Shown in pieces: positions 45,445 through 57,404 of a stretch of DNA of 64,000 nucleotides. The notes beneath the pieces were generated by a model. It did no database searches and was not told the origin of the DNA. It worked only from the letters and a program-made list of their open reading frames with translations. The position numbers were made by a program, and so were the translations under genes. This DNA is from Kalmusia sp. IMI 367209. Lineage: Eukaryota > Ascomycota > Dothideomycetes > Pleosporales > Didymosphaeriaceae. How positions within the stretch are numbered: the first letter of the stretch is position 1; each line of letters opens with the position of its first letter. The DNA lies in contig JAPEUQ010000003.1 in NCBI GenBank assembly GCA_027946365.1, positions 434,001-498,000 of the forward strand. Reading direction: 5' to 3'.

Positions 45445-46739
45445 ATCCGTTCAGCACAGATGCAAAATGATCTTCCAGAAAAAGATGTCTCAGAATTGAA
45501 GCACAACGATAGCCAAACGGGGTGTTAGAATAGACATATAAACCCTGAGGCATCCCTCTCGCCACTGCCAGAGCGTATCCTGCAACCTTCTGTTCTTCGC
45601 TTGCCCTGGCAGAAACTACCACGTTTCGTAAGATGCGGCGCACATGTCGCGTATGGGCTCGGCCAAATTCTAGACCTTTGTACTGGGCCAATCCATCCCG
45701 ACTTTGTGGGGGTGGCTGCTGTGACACCATCACAGGCATGAAGAGCGCAATAAAAATGCATGTTTAGCGGGGCTTTTATCTATCAAAAGATAAGAGTTCA
45801 GTGATTGTTCAGCAATGACCGAAAGTGCGACACACGTGCGGTCAGAACTGTGCATAATATGCAATTGCGGCTACTTATGACGTGACTGAATCCCATGACC
45901 ACCACCCCACGATCTGATCTAGAACCTCTCTCTTCATAGGGAACATACATTTCAAACCATATCTTTGCAGTCTTCTCGGCACAATTTCGTGACTTACTGA
46001 TTACCTCGTAGGGTGCTTGCTAGCGACACATTGCAACTTACAACTCTTACAACGCCTCCTCGTGTCTTCTCGACCTAACTGCGAGCCTACTCTGCAGTAG
46101 CTCTTGATATCCTGCATCAAGTGTGTATAGTCTCGATGGCAGTCTCCTTTGCCTCCGCCCCCACCTCCACAGTCTTCGCCTAAGCCTGGACCAGCTTTGC
46201 CACAGCATCTTTGTGTATCCAGATTGTCTTGGGCGACTCAATGCAGACATTTTTCTACGAGATATTCTTATTGGGGCGACCGGTTTGACGCTGATCCATC
46301 TCCATATTATCGAAGGGTTCGCACTCGGGATCCAATTGGACGACATCTTATCCATAGCCAGCGATGCGTTCCGCATACTTCGCGATCCTATACTGAATAG
46401 TCTCTACAGAGGTTCTTTATGTTGGTAATGTTGCTCACAGCGAAAAGGAATATCGAGCCTGAATACAGTAGAACTTCGATTCCAATCACAACTCCTTCTG
46501 GTCAGTGTCTGTAGCCCTGCCGTCTTCGCCGTCGGGTGCACATTCTGCAACTTCGATCGCATCGTTCGGGGTCTTCGCATCCTGGCTTATGTGGATGTGC
46601 GGGGCTCGGGGGAGAGAGCGGAGCATTGGCAACTTTCACGAGTCATATGCTCAAGGTAGAGGATGAAGTCCGGCACATGTAGAAGCGCCTTCCTGCCTAA
46701 TTGCGATCCAAACATCAGTACTTCCTATATGCGGTGTCC
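45445..46739. other. gene-free stretch
   Basis: 1.3 kb upstream of the MFS gene. Overlapping frames at 46047-46430 on both strands are open but have no family feature. Confidence 0.4.
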
Positions 46740-47040
46740 TCTTCAGGCCACGCAGCCTTTGCCAAAAGACCTCAAAGTGCGTCGTCTGTGCAAGCAAAAC
46801 ACATGGTGGGGTTGAGGACGCCATTGTGGAACCGCACCATGTCGAAGTACGCGACCAGCTACTGCGGTAGCTTCAGATCTAGGTAGCGGTATTGCCATGG
46901 GCACAAGGTTCAATTTCGATGTCGTTCCCAATGCGCGCCCCCTCTGCCGTAACGTCTCTTGGACTATGCAGCAGTCGGTCGAGTGTGCCGCGCCGCCACT
47001 CGGGGATCTTTTAGCGACAAAGAGTCAACTTTTGTGGGGT
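46740..47040 (-). pseudogene. possible coding relic of unknown family
   Basis: Reading leftward, a fragment with protein-like character (WRRGTLDRLLHSPRDVTAEG, then in another frame PWQYRYLDLKLPQ, a TAG, LVAYFDMVRFHNGVLNPTMC) suggests a broken gene with a frame change and a stop. The family is not recognised. Support is only subjective codon and residue plausibility. Confidence 0.2.
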
Positions 47041-47748
47041 AGCATGTGAAAGAGGAGAGCCAACGGGGGCGATGCCACGGATGGTGGAGTATAAAGGTGG
47101 AGCTCAGAAGTGGAGACAAACGGTGCAAAGGCGAGCGGAAGAGAGCGAGGCGGGCCCGTGCAACTGCATTATGTCAGCATGCGATACTAGTCCTTCCTAC
47201 ACCAGCGCCCGAGGATAGAAACAATTGATTGTGATTTCCAAAATGTTCTCATATACAAATTAACATGCTCAATCGGACAACATTATATGAAAAGGCAGAT
47301 AAAGTAGAGCATTGATAGGGGCATTTTCGCATTCTCATTATGTTCATGTAGCGATTGCCAAGCGCAGTAACAGGCATTTACTTTGCCATAAAAAGCATCA
47401 CTATTGTTAGTTAGAACCATGCTTACTTAATGTCAATGTATGTATTGGTTTTTAGAAAAAGATGAAATTGGAATTCAAAATTTACTTTCCATGTAAACCA
47501 TGCAAAGTCAAGATCGGGAGCTCAAACTATGCAGCAACGCGCCAGAGGAATGGAGGTGGAGCGAGTCAAAAGTACCGAAACATATTCCACGGAAGAGAAA
47601 CTGGAATAGGAGCCATCCTTTACGAAATTGTCCATACCAACTATCCTCGGAGTTGAATCAAATCGCAAAAGTCTCCATCTACGTTTGTCCATAGTAATCA
47701 TTGTTCGGGATCCATCTCGCTATTCATCAACCAGTCATTTCCAACGGC
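47041..47748. other. gene-free stretch
   Basis: 700 bases, AT-rich after 47230, with no gene recognised. Confidence 0.45.
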
Positions 47749-48426
47749 TCATGTCCCAATGTAGGAAGGACAAAAAACCTCAAAGCCAACATAGGCGAGG
47801 ACCCAAAGTATCACAGCACCAGTCCAGTATACTTTCTTCATCTTCCTATTCATCTCGAGCTTCTCCCACTCTCGCAGTTGCGCCTTGCGTTCTGTCTCGA
47901 GCCGTCTACGCTCAGTGACCTCCTCCCACAAAGTCATTTCCGCGCTAAGATCCGGCGGAAAAAGTACCATGTCGTTGCTGAAGCTGACGGGCGGAAGACC
48001 CACATTCACCCGAGCCAGATTCAGGTTGGTGACGTTGCATGGAGACAAACCACCATAGATTGGTGCATCACGGATCTCCATGATAAATATAGTTTCGAAG
48101 TTCATGTGGGCTTGCCATTTGAGGAACGGGTCCGGCTCCGGCTCATTCATATACGATAGGAATCTGTCCAGCCATGTTAGGTCCATTGAGCGGCGCCACC
48201 ATTTGGCCTGCCAATCCTCGAAGGTATCGAAGGAGTAATATGATTCTGTTATAGCCGGATTGCACACTTGATCCTCGTGAAATGATCTGCGATGTTTGGT
48301 ATGATGCTTCGTCGGTAGCTCAGCTCGGTAAGAGCATGGCTCAGCTTGGAGAGAGTATACCAATACGGTCGAATATGCGACAAGGCCGGGACCAAGAAAA
48401 TACTTCAACATGGTAAACGGTAGCAT
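47749..48426 (-). CDS. unrecognised membrane protein, 225 aa
   Basis: The start at 48426 (MLPFTMLKYFLGPGLVAYST) puts a hydrophobic signal or anchor at the N-terminus; the frame is also open back to 48501. The middle is Trp- and Tyr-rich (SFDTFEDWQAKWWRRSMDLTWL) and contains PFLKWQAHMNFETIFI. A charged helix (EVTERRRLETERKAQLREWE) precedes a second membrane segment (YWTGAVILWVLAYVGFEV) close to the C-terminus. It is probably a two-helix ER or surface protein. No family recognised. It reads towards the end of the NRPS, in the same orientation. Confidence 0.55.
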   Translation of the reverse strand: MLPFTMLKYFLGPGLVAYSTVLVYSLQAEPCSYRAELPTKHHTKHRRSFHEDQVCNPAITESYYSFDTFEDWQAKWWRRSMDLTWLDRFLSYMNEPEPDPFLKWQAHMNFETIFIMEIRDAPIYGGLSPCNVTNLNLARVNVGLPPVSFSNDMVLFPPDLSAEMTLWEEVTERRRLETERKAQLREWEKLEMNRKMKKVYWTGAVILWVLAYVGFEVFCPSYIGT

Positions 48427-48501
48427 GTTGTTTCTTGTTCGGAGGTTTTGTGTTCGGTGTTTTGATGGGGCCTTGGTGGCGGTGTTGAAAGTTGTGTGCA
48501 C

Positions 48502-49250
48502 CTTATGTGGATCAAAATATGAGTGGGTGAGTTGAAGCCGATAGGGAAAACCTGGGATGGGTTTATATACACTTCTACGGTTTCAGACACTAACGCAATG
48601 TGTAGTAATCAAGCAGAAGCTTCACGGTATTGTTCACACACGTGCCAGTTACCTAAAAGGTTAGTGTGCAGAGTCCACCTCAACTCCTCTCTTTGTTTTT
48701 ATATAACTATGACGGGAACGATCATTGTGACCTAGAAATTGTGGACTGAGCCGTCTTTTTTAAAAGCTGCACTCACTCCATCATGGACATCTACCTTTGA
48801 GGTATGTACGTTGTCCACACTTTTTCATGGCATGTCAACTGCACCGCTAGATAATAAACAACGACCAAATCATCGTCCGGCTGTCTATACTTCCCACTAA
48901 ATACCAAGCATCGTAATGTGTTCCTGCTTAGCGTCTTTTCAGGGTCTTGTCAGGCTGACAAGCCGTCAATTAATTCAATCTGCCAGCAGAAGCAATAAGT
49001 AGCTCGACTCCGAACGCCTCTACGCTATAACATGAAGACAAGTCCATCAAACCACAACACCAACGATGAAGAAAAACATTACAACGCTAGAATAGTCGCA
49101 AACAATCTCTCTAGGCATTATCTTTAGTCAGTACTTGATTTCCAGAGCTGCGGATATACCGACTAGGAATTTTGAATTAGTGCAAGACCGATCGTAAAAC
49201 AAGCCATACACCACGTCGCTATCCTCAGATACCACTGCAAGCTTTCCCAA
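48502..49250. other. intergenic region
   Basis: About 750 bases between the NRPS 3' end and the membrane protein gene. No gene recognised. Confidence 0.45.
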
Positions 49251-49388
49251 CTAGCCAGGACTTAACATTTTCCCATTCACACCGTCCCCTCCACCAACCG
49301 TAGCTTCCACAGCAACATCTACCCCAACACTCCCCACCAACGCATCCAAATCCATGCCAACAAGCCTCGACAACGTCCCCAAACGCAT

Positions 49389-52300
49389 CTACCAACCCCG
49401 GACCTCACCTCCCAAACTTCCCGTATTCCACTCAGCCACGACCTCGATGCCCCTCCCCTCCCGCTCAACAAAACACTCCCAAATGAGCGGCAACCGCCCC
49501 ATTTCCTCGCTAAACGACAGCCTAGGGCCGAACACCTGCTCAGGCGCAACGACATGCTGCGGCTGCACCGAAAACACGGCGCGAATCTCGCACGCTTGTT
49601 TCGCATCTGCGCTCGCCTGTCCGATCGCCGGGAGCCCGATGTGGCCGTACTTTGCGCTCTCCCGGAGATACGCCCTGATTCCGTCGAAGAACGTTCGCAA
49701 TGGCTGGTCAGGGTAGATACGTGTGCGCACTGGTACCGTGTATATCGTTGGGCCCGCGGTATCGAGGATGCCGGGCATGTCGGCGTCGCGGCCGGAGAAG
49801 GTCATGCCGAAGAGGATGTCGGAGGTGCGGGTGTGGGCTGCGAAGAGCAGGGTGAAGGCTGCTTGGGCGATGATGGCGAGTGTAAACTCTGTAGGGCGGG
49901 TAGGTAGGGGTATGTGTGTGCGGAGGACGGCGGTTGTTTTGGTGGTTGGGGGTGATGGAGGAGGCCATGTGGGAATAGGACAGCCTTCTAGCGCCGCTTT
50001 CCAGTATTTTTGGGACGGCGTAGAAGGAAGTCGGTCGATGTAGGCGACGTAATTTTTGAACGGTGAAAGAAGGGTATTTCTTCCCTAAATCTATAGTCAG
50101 CATAAAGATGAGAGAGAGAAAGGGAGAGGCAAGAATAGCTTACTGTCTGGCAAATTTCGGCGACGCGGTCGAAGATGATGTTCAGCATGAAAGCGTCGTA
50201 TATAACATGGTGCGCAGCGAACACGAATATCGGCGTCATGCCCGAGCTATTATGGATGATAGCCAGACGTACAAGAGGACTCCCAAGGCCCATAACAGCA
50301 TAGTTGTTGAGACTCTCGTGCTCTTCCCTGCTGTCAAAATGATCCCAAATAAAAGCCTTGGATACGACCTGCAGCAGGCCCGCGTGAGAATCCGAGACAA
50401 ATCTCGTCCGAAGAACGTCGGCAGTCTGCACGACCTGATCCCAAGCCGACATGAAAGTCTGCAATAGAACGGACGGAGGCAGTTGAAAGCTCATCTGCAA
50501 GATATAGGTCCCTGGGCGTCTTTCGGACGCATTCCACAGAACCTTTTGAAGCGGTGTAGCGGTGTAAATGTCCTCAATCTGATCTGCGTTAATGTGGCAT
50601 GCCGTAGCGCAGCGAGCCTGGAGGACTGTCAAATCAAGCATAGACGGAAGAAGAGAGAATGGAGTGGGCGCCACTTCTTGCGATAGTGCTAGTGACGACA
50701 GAGGTCTTATTTTCGAGGCCATTTCAGACAAGCGAGGATGCATCAGAATGGTAGAGACTTGTAAATGTAGGCCAGCCTTGATCGCCGCTGACACCAGATG
50801 CATAGCGGCGAGGGAGTCGCCACCCTGCTGGATGAAATCGCTGTCTGCTCTTAGGTCTGATGGGTCTATGTGTAGCGCCTGTGCCCATAAATCTCGTAGC
50901 TGTGTTTCAAGATTAGTCAACGGTCGTGCAGCTGATACTCCCGTAGGCGATAGCGAGCATAATTGTAGATTATCTCGCGTGAGATGGCAAACAATGTTAC
51001 GCAGAACGGCCGTATCTCTTTTGCCATTTGCAGTAAACGGAACAGAACCAAGTGGAATGAAAAGTGTGGGAATCATATACGCAGGTAGAATAGTTGCCAG
51101 TTGATCTTTTGCTTTCCGAAGCATATCAACTCTTTGAGGAGTCAGTGCCATGCTGTCAGCATGATGGACGGCGGCCGAATTATTCGCGAAGACGAGAAAA
51201 CAGACGAGGGGATGTCTGTTCGCATGTGCTGCAGATGTGTTGAGCAAAGCAAGTGCGCTGTCAACGCCTGGGATGGTAGCTTTGAGGTGGTATTCGATCT
51301 CACTGAGCTCGACGCGTTGACCGTGCAGCTTGACCTGAGTATCTTTGCGTGCCACAAAGGAGAAGGTACCGTCCTCGACATTGAAGCGCACCAAATCACC
51401 AGACTTGTACACACGAGATGCATGCTGAGGCGGCAGCCAGGGCACGTCTTTGGCATCTAGGAAGGCCAGTCGTGTACGCTCCGCATCATTCAGATAACCC
51501 CGAGCCACGGTACTTCCCTCTACGACCAGTTCGCCGGGGCACCCGAGAGGAGCCAGTTTTCTGTGGTTGTCCGGATCCACAACCCACAAACGACAGCCCT
51601 CTGCTCGGCCAAAAGTCGAAGGGTCTTGACCAGGCTGTATAGCATCGCTAGCAGCGCAGTATATGGCGCACTCAGCAGGTCCCATGACGAGATGCAATGA
51701 TAGGCTCTGCGCCCAGGTCGCAACGTGCTTCGGATCCGGCTTCTCGCCTCCGAGCAACAGTCGGCGCAGCGAAGGCACCTGGTGAGGCTCCAGCAAAGAA
51801 AGCACAGAAGGCGTCAGAAAAGCCCAATTCACATGCATCCTTCGGGCAGCTGCAGCCAAATCATCGACGCGCTCCTGCTCCGACGGACTGCATACGCAGG
51901 CGCCCCGTGCCAGGGCGTAGAAGATGTCGCCCACGCTCGCATCGAACGTGTAGGACGCGAACTGCAACACTCGCGAATGCGGGCCTAGGTCGAGACGGTT
52001 TGCCATGGCATCGCAGCTCGTCGCAATAGAGCCGTGCTCGACAACGATGCCCTTGGGCGTGCCGGTGGAGCCCGACGTGAAGGTGATGGCGGCAGCATGG
52101 CTGGGTGCGGCCTCTGGCAGCGTTGCTGGAGTCGGGAGCGCAGCGACGAAGGAGTCATCAATAAGAAGCTCCGGCACAGACGGATGATCGTGGAGACGCG
52201 AGGCATTTTTGGCGTCAACGATGAGAAGAGTCGCCTGACAAGCGTCGAGGATGGCGGCTTGCCGCTGTTGGGGCAGCGAGACGCCAAGGTTCACAAAGGC

Positions 52301-53077
52301 GGCACCCGCCCGCAAGACAGCGAGCATGGCGACGACAGCCAGCGCCGACTTGTCGAAGCACAACGCGACGGCATCTTGGGTGCGCACGCCCTGGCGTACT
52401 ACCTCTCCGGCTAGCTTTGCAGACAGTTCGTCGAGCTGCGCATAGCTGAGGTCGCCGTCCCAGGAGCACACGGCCGGCGCGGCTGGTCGCAATTGCGCCT
52501 GACGTGCGAAGAGGCTGCACAACGTCTCGTCGACGTGCGGAGGCGGCTCCTTGTTCCATCGCAGCAAGTGCTGGATATCGACGTCGCTGAGAATGTCGAC
52601 ATCGCGGAGAGGCGTCCATGGAGGCAATGATTGTAGCTGGATCACCGCCTGCTCGAGATGCGCGAGGAGTACGTCGGCGCGCGCAGAGTCCGCCGCGGTG
52701 CCAGTGACTGTATGCTCGCCGGAGGTGCACGAGATGTTCAGTGCGGTATCGAGACCGACTTCGGGAAGTGTTGCGCTGCTTTCCACCCTCAGGGTGCTGC
52801 GAAAAGGAGCCAGGCCATGGATCGACTTTTGCGAGAGTGTCTCTGCCGAACCCAACGTATCTAACTCCTGTCTTACAGTGCGCAGAAAGCTGCCAACCTG
52901 GGTGTCTGCAGAGAACGTCAAGCGCAAGATGCTCAATACCGGCGATGCACCTACGGCACACCCATAAGCAACCTCGCACTCATCGTCGACCCCAGCATGG
53001 CGAGCGAGTACGACAGCCCAGGCAGAGCAGTATATCTCCTCTGGCACATTATCGAGGCTCACAGGCATGGACCCCAT
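49389..53077 (-). CDS. monomodular nonribosomal peptide synthetase (partial C-A-T-C)
   Basis: Two exons, complement(join(49389..50084,50144..53077)), give 1209 aa; the intron (GTAAGC..TTTAG) is in phase 0. Residues 1-170 are only the C-terminal part of a condensation domain. The A domain (about 180-690) has ITFTSGSTGTPKG (331-343), FASYTFDAS (373-381), MGPAECA, YKSGDLVRF, ARKDTQVKLHGQRVEL and PFTANGKRD with the catalytic Lys 686. The T domain has GGDSL with Ser 755. The terminal C domain carries HHVIYDA (956-962), Ala replacing the usual Gly of HHxxxDG. By hand the ten specificity positions read D-A-G-F-L-G-V-I-Y-K. It would load one amino acid and condense it. A TAG ends the frame at 49389, and the same frame stays open for 45 more codons to 49251. 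Confidence 0.9.
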
Positions 53078-53622
53078 CTCTTACGCACGCACGGTAAAGC
53101 AGCAGACGACTTGGGGTGGGAGCAGCAAATCCTCGCGAGCCAGCCATTGTAGAAGAAAACCGATGTAGACTATCAGCACATCATGCTCAGTAAGTCGCTC
53201 GGCTCCTGTCATCCTATCCAGTGGTTAGCTCCTTCGCTGGATGGAGTTCGCGTCGAATGCAAGCACCTGCCCGATGTCGTATAACTTCGTAATTTGCTGG
53301 CTCGCGAATGTCACTGCCTAGAACATAAGCGTTTAGCTGAGGACCAGTAGAAACATGGCGCCAGCTTAGCCTCGCAGACGGGTCAGGATAGTCCGACTAA
53401 ATGACGGGAGATAGCATGAATTTCTATGATCTCATTCTCAAACGCCGAGACATCAGTCATCATTTGATACCTTCAGGCCCTTGTCATCGTACTCTCATTC
53501 CTACAATCTCGCTCTCCAATAACCATCCCTCATCATGGTCTCATCCACTCATTCCCTCATCGCCTCAGACACGATCAGAGCATCTGTAGAAATCGCCCGC
53601 ATGCCCATACGTGAACCAAGAA
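53078..53622. other. intergenic region
   Basis: Between the NRPS start and the 3' end of the charged tail-anchored protein; contains the NRPS promoter. Nothing specific recognised. Confidence 0.5.
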
Positions 53623-54684
53623 CTACAACCTGAAATGCTGACCATCACCTTTGCAAGAACGACAGATCAAGCACACAATCGAGGGCACCCAGATGATGAT
53701 AGCAGCCGAGAAGACGACCGCTACGCCAGCGAACACAATATTCAGACTGCCCAATCCTCGAAGTTTTGTACTGTTCGCAGTCTTCGCAGCTTTCAGATGC
53801 ATCTTCCGGTTCTTGTTTCTGATGGCGTTCCGCTTGCTGTTCTTCTTCTTCTTTGAACGAGTAATCTCAATGTCCTCACACGGCACGCTCTCATCGTCTG
53901 ACATTGACTCCGCCCCGTTTCCCAATATGGCGTATATGTTCGACATAGACATCTTTCTCTCGCCAAACTTCTTCTCCTGTACATAGATAACGGGACTCTT
54001 TACCGAATTCATAGTCTCGGAGTCGACAACACTGACGTCTTCCAAAATATCCGGTTTGTGAATGTCGTCGTCGGAAGACTTCGCCTCCCCAAGCAAATTC
54101 ATGCTGCGGTCTTCGATAGAGACGTGCTCCCCAGCAGAAAGCAACTCAGTCGAACCCGCCGGCGCGAGCACGAGCTGTTTACAATCAGGCTTCTCGACTT
54201 CGACGGCGGTGGTAACCGGAGAATTATCGACCTGCGAAGCCATAACCACCGCTACATCAACGTGATTGGCTTGCGCATCCTCGACGATCGCTGCAGTTGG
54301 CTTGTCTGATCCGGGCTGCTGGCAGTCGTGCTTCCCGTGCTGCACTGGTTCTGAGACTGCTTTCGGACCCGTTTTCTTCCCACGATTCCGGTGCTTGTTC
54401 GCCTTCTTCTTCTTAATCTCCTTCGTATTGGAAATATCGGCCTTCTCGCTATTCATCTGTGGCTCCAAGGTCTCCTCCCCCTCCTTTTCCTCTTTGTTCT
54501 TCTTCGTCTCATGATAAACTATCACCCGCTGATCATCAACGGCATCGAAAGAATTCTCCTTCAATGGAGTTTCGTCTGAAGCCGTGTTCGCGCGCGACTT
54601 CTTCTTGTTCTTGCGCTTAGGGAACGCTCTGGGAGGGTGTGGTATACCGTTGGCTAGAACACCAAAAGGGTTAGTGGAAAGCAT
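53623..54684 (-). CDS. charged, low-complexity tail-anchored protein, 353 aa
   Basis: An uninterrupted frame from MLSTNPFGVLANGIPHPPRA. Most of the protein is disordered, rich in Lys, Glu, Ser and Asp, with several lysine clusters (KRKNKKKSR, KKKKANKHRNRGKK, RSKKKKNSKRNAIRNKNRK). One hydrophobic helix lies close to the C-terminus (LNIVFAGVAVVFSAAIIIWV), followed by a short cysteine-bearing tail, so it is likely inserted post-translationally as a tail anchor. Basic stretches next to acidic ones suggest binding to RNA or membranes, but no family is recognised. The gene looks intact. Confidence 0.65.
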   Translation of the reverse strand: MLSTNPFGVLANGIPHPPRAFPKRKNKKKSRANTASDETPLKENSFDAVDDQRVIVYHETKKNKEEKEGEETLEPQMNSEKADISNTKEIKKKKANKHRNRGKKTGPKAVSEPVQHGKHDCQQPGSDKPTAAIVEDAQANHVDVAVVMASQVDNSPVTTAVEVEKPDCKQLVLAPAGSTELLSAGEHVSIEDRSMNLLGEAKSSDDDIHKPDILEDVSVVDSETMNSVKSPVIYVQEKKFGERKMSMSNIYAILGNGAESMSDDESVPCEDIEITRSKKKKNSKRNAIRNKNRKMHLKAAKTANSTKLRGLGSLNIVFAGVAVVFSAAIIIWVPSIVCLICRSCKGDGQHFRL

Positions 54685-55252
54685 GACGTAGGATTTAAGA
54701 TTGAGCGCGCGAATTGTTGAGACTGGTGTTTAGGAATTAATCGATTTATTGCTGAAGATTGCGTGTGTTTGTTTGATATGGTCAGTTTGACGCGAGTGGG
54801 GCAATCAGGTCAGTAGGTTGCGCGTTACGATTGCGGAGCTTTGAGTCGTCGAGCGCGGAGGGTTGTAAGGTGATTTTACAAGAAGTGTTGGAAGCGAGGT
54901 GGCCTTATGAGATGTGAGCTGCCCGCGGGCCTATGGCATCTTGAGTGCGGTGCTGAAGGGTTGTTGATGTTTCACTATCACTTTTACTAGCTAATTTGAC
55001 TAATTCACCCACGTGTTGGTCATGGCAAACAGTGACTAAGATCTTGATACTCCTTTTTGGGGAGGCATGTAGACTCTACATCACTCGATAGGTGCTAATC
55101 ACCTCAGCCACACCGATAGTACAAGAAATTAAAGTCAAGAAATATCCATACCATTAGTTAAAATTGCGAAAGACAACCCCGTAGCTTGAACATTGAAAGC
55201 CACCTTCGGTGCAGACACTACACGCATATCGCACCCAGAATATTACACACGA
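54685..55252. other. intergenic region
   Basis: About 570 bases between two leftward genes. Nothing recognised. Confidence 0.5.
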
Positions 55253-57404
55253 TCAAGCGACCACGAATCCGACAGCCAGAAGAGCGAGCATCGCAGCCAG
55301 TTGTCTCTGACCCACCTGCATAGACGACCCGTCGTTACTCTGCGGGAAGTCATGCGGACCACTGCTTACCGACCCATTACTACCATTCGTACCGTTTCCT
55401 TGGGAAAGCGGCCCGAGAACCGACTCATGTTGGAAGGACCCGAGGACCATACACGTCCCTGGAGTCTCAGGCAGAGATTCCTTAAGCATATCCCAGCTAC
55501 TAAGTGGACCCTTAGTCCCATATCCTTGACCGACATCCTTCTTCCCAGTCGCCACATCCTTGCTCCAAAAAGTGCGGTCGAATATGCGAGCGACAGTCTC
55601 AGGCTGATACGTGTTCACAGAGTGGCCAGATTGAAAAACGCGCGAGAAGCTGAACGTGCCGAACTGCTTCACAGCCCCGCCATTGTACGTCTCGTTCGTG
55701 TGGATGTACTCGTAACCCGCGGCGCTGAACTCGTCATGTGCTGTGCAGTTCGCTTGGAGAACGAGCCCCTCTGCTGCTGTCCATGGACACCGGGCGTCTC
55801 GGTCTCCGTACACTAATGCGACTTTGATGTCGCTTTGGAGCAGGTACTCTATGTCGCTTTTATCGGCTCGAGCACTGCCGCCAGTGCCGACTTCGCTGTT
55901 TCCACGGAGGGTCATGGCGTCCATGACGGTGTTGGATATATAAGTAAAGTTGAGGGGTACTCCCAGTGCCTTCTGTGTCCACTCTTGGTTGAGGAAGGTG
56001 TGGACAGGAAGGTAATATGGACATGGATCACCGCCAGGTATGTTATCTACCAGTTTAACTGCGATGTCGAAGGACGAAATCTCGAAGCAATAGTTAGCTT
56101 TTCTCCGCTACCGGCCACAACTTAAAGTATAGTGAGATACCCTACATTATTCGCTTCCTGTAGAATGAGAAGGTTTGGCAGGCAGGCTGCCGTAGCTTCT
56201 TGGCAAATCTTATTCACCGTGTTATTTTTGCCTCGGCCAAGTGGATCCCCTTGCTTGCCAGCAGCTCGACAGCTGGCAACGAGATCTTCACAACCCCCAT
56301 TCATCGCATTGCTCTCCTTGGCTTTGACGTAAAGATCGTGATCGAGGAAGTTCCCATAGGTATTGTTGTAGGCAAACTCAGGGTAGTACGGCATTGCTAA
56401 AGCAAAGTCGATGAACCCGTTAGTGACGCCGATGTTGTCCACGGTCCATTCACGCAGCGGAGAATCAGCACTTGATTCTTTAATTTTACGATCGAACTGC
56501 GCTCCAGTCGCTGGCGCCCATTGTCCTCCTGCCTAAAAAACGTCAGTGCCCCAAAACATGAGTGCAGCCAACGTTACGTACCGAGTTCCCCCATATTCCG
56601 ACATTCTTGTTGCTCGATTTGTACTCCGGAAACCTAAGATCATACCTCATTAGAGATGACTCTAAGGCGCTGGTGTTGTTTCTGTCAAACACTTACTGCG
56701 TCAACCAATGTTCGGCGAAATGCCAAAGAGCCTGCGCACTTGAGATCGTCGTATTTGTCGTCGACCATGGACTCGGGTCCGTGTACGTACCCTGACCAAA
56801 AGTAGCATTTTGCGTAGGGACATCTCCATCATACGCACTCAGAGGAGTGATTGTTCCCTCAAGTGCATCGTGGGTTCCTTTGATCAATGATGTGTAAGAA
56901 AACCCCGCACCTACAGGCTGGTCAATGTACAACATGTTCACGTTATTGTTCAAAGACCATGGATTCAGAGTCGTGCTGTTGGCATCGAAATTGACGTAGC
57001 ATGGCCCTTCCTCGCCGCTCATCGCGCTGTAGGTTGAGCTTTCCCCAGGTCCGCCTGCGAGGTATATGCCCAGGGGTGCATTTTCGGGATCATTTCGAGC
57101 CTCGAAGTAGAGGAAGTATGTGTGGATGTCGAAATCGAACTCCATATCGTATAAAGCACTCTTTGGGAGGTTCACGAAGCCGGAGAATGATTTGACTCCC
57201 GGGGTAGTCTCGCAGAGGTCGGTCTAGGAAACACTCTTTCAGCCTGATTTCATTCAGTGCATATACCAAACATACCTGTTTATACGATATCTTCACATTT
57301 GGATCTACTTTCGAAGTGACGACTATCGAGTCGGTGGGAAGAGTCGGAAATTGGGCATCTGTAACACCCGCAAGAATAGATACAGCCGCAAGAACAACTA
57401 ACAT
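55253..57404 (-). CDS. secreted, GPI-type serine carboxypeptidase (S10)
   Basis: Best model complement(join(55253..56107,56146..56532,56582..56633,56697..57223,57276..57404)), 649 aa. A signal peptide (MLVVLAAVSILAGVTDA) opens the protein. YLAGGPGESSTYS and MLYIDQPVGAGFSY are the family oxyanion and substrate regions. The nucleophile is in GNSAGG (Ser about 236) rather than the usual GESYGG, the acid in VYGDRDARCPW (467-469) and the His in SGHSVNTYQPE (about 527). The C-terminus is Ser/Gly-rich and ends in a hydrophobic tail (LAAMLALLAVGFVVA), a GPI-anchor signal. It would cleave C-terminal residues at the cell surface. Introns 1-3 are canonical; the fourth would be only 38 nt with a GTAGGG donor, so that junction is provisional. 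Confidence 0.85.

Noticed and set aside
52215..52979. 254-codon Arg-rich frame inside the NRPS
   Set aside because: Shadow of the A domain in an alternative frame of a GC-rich segment.
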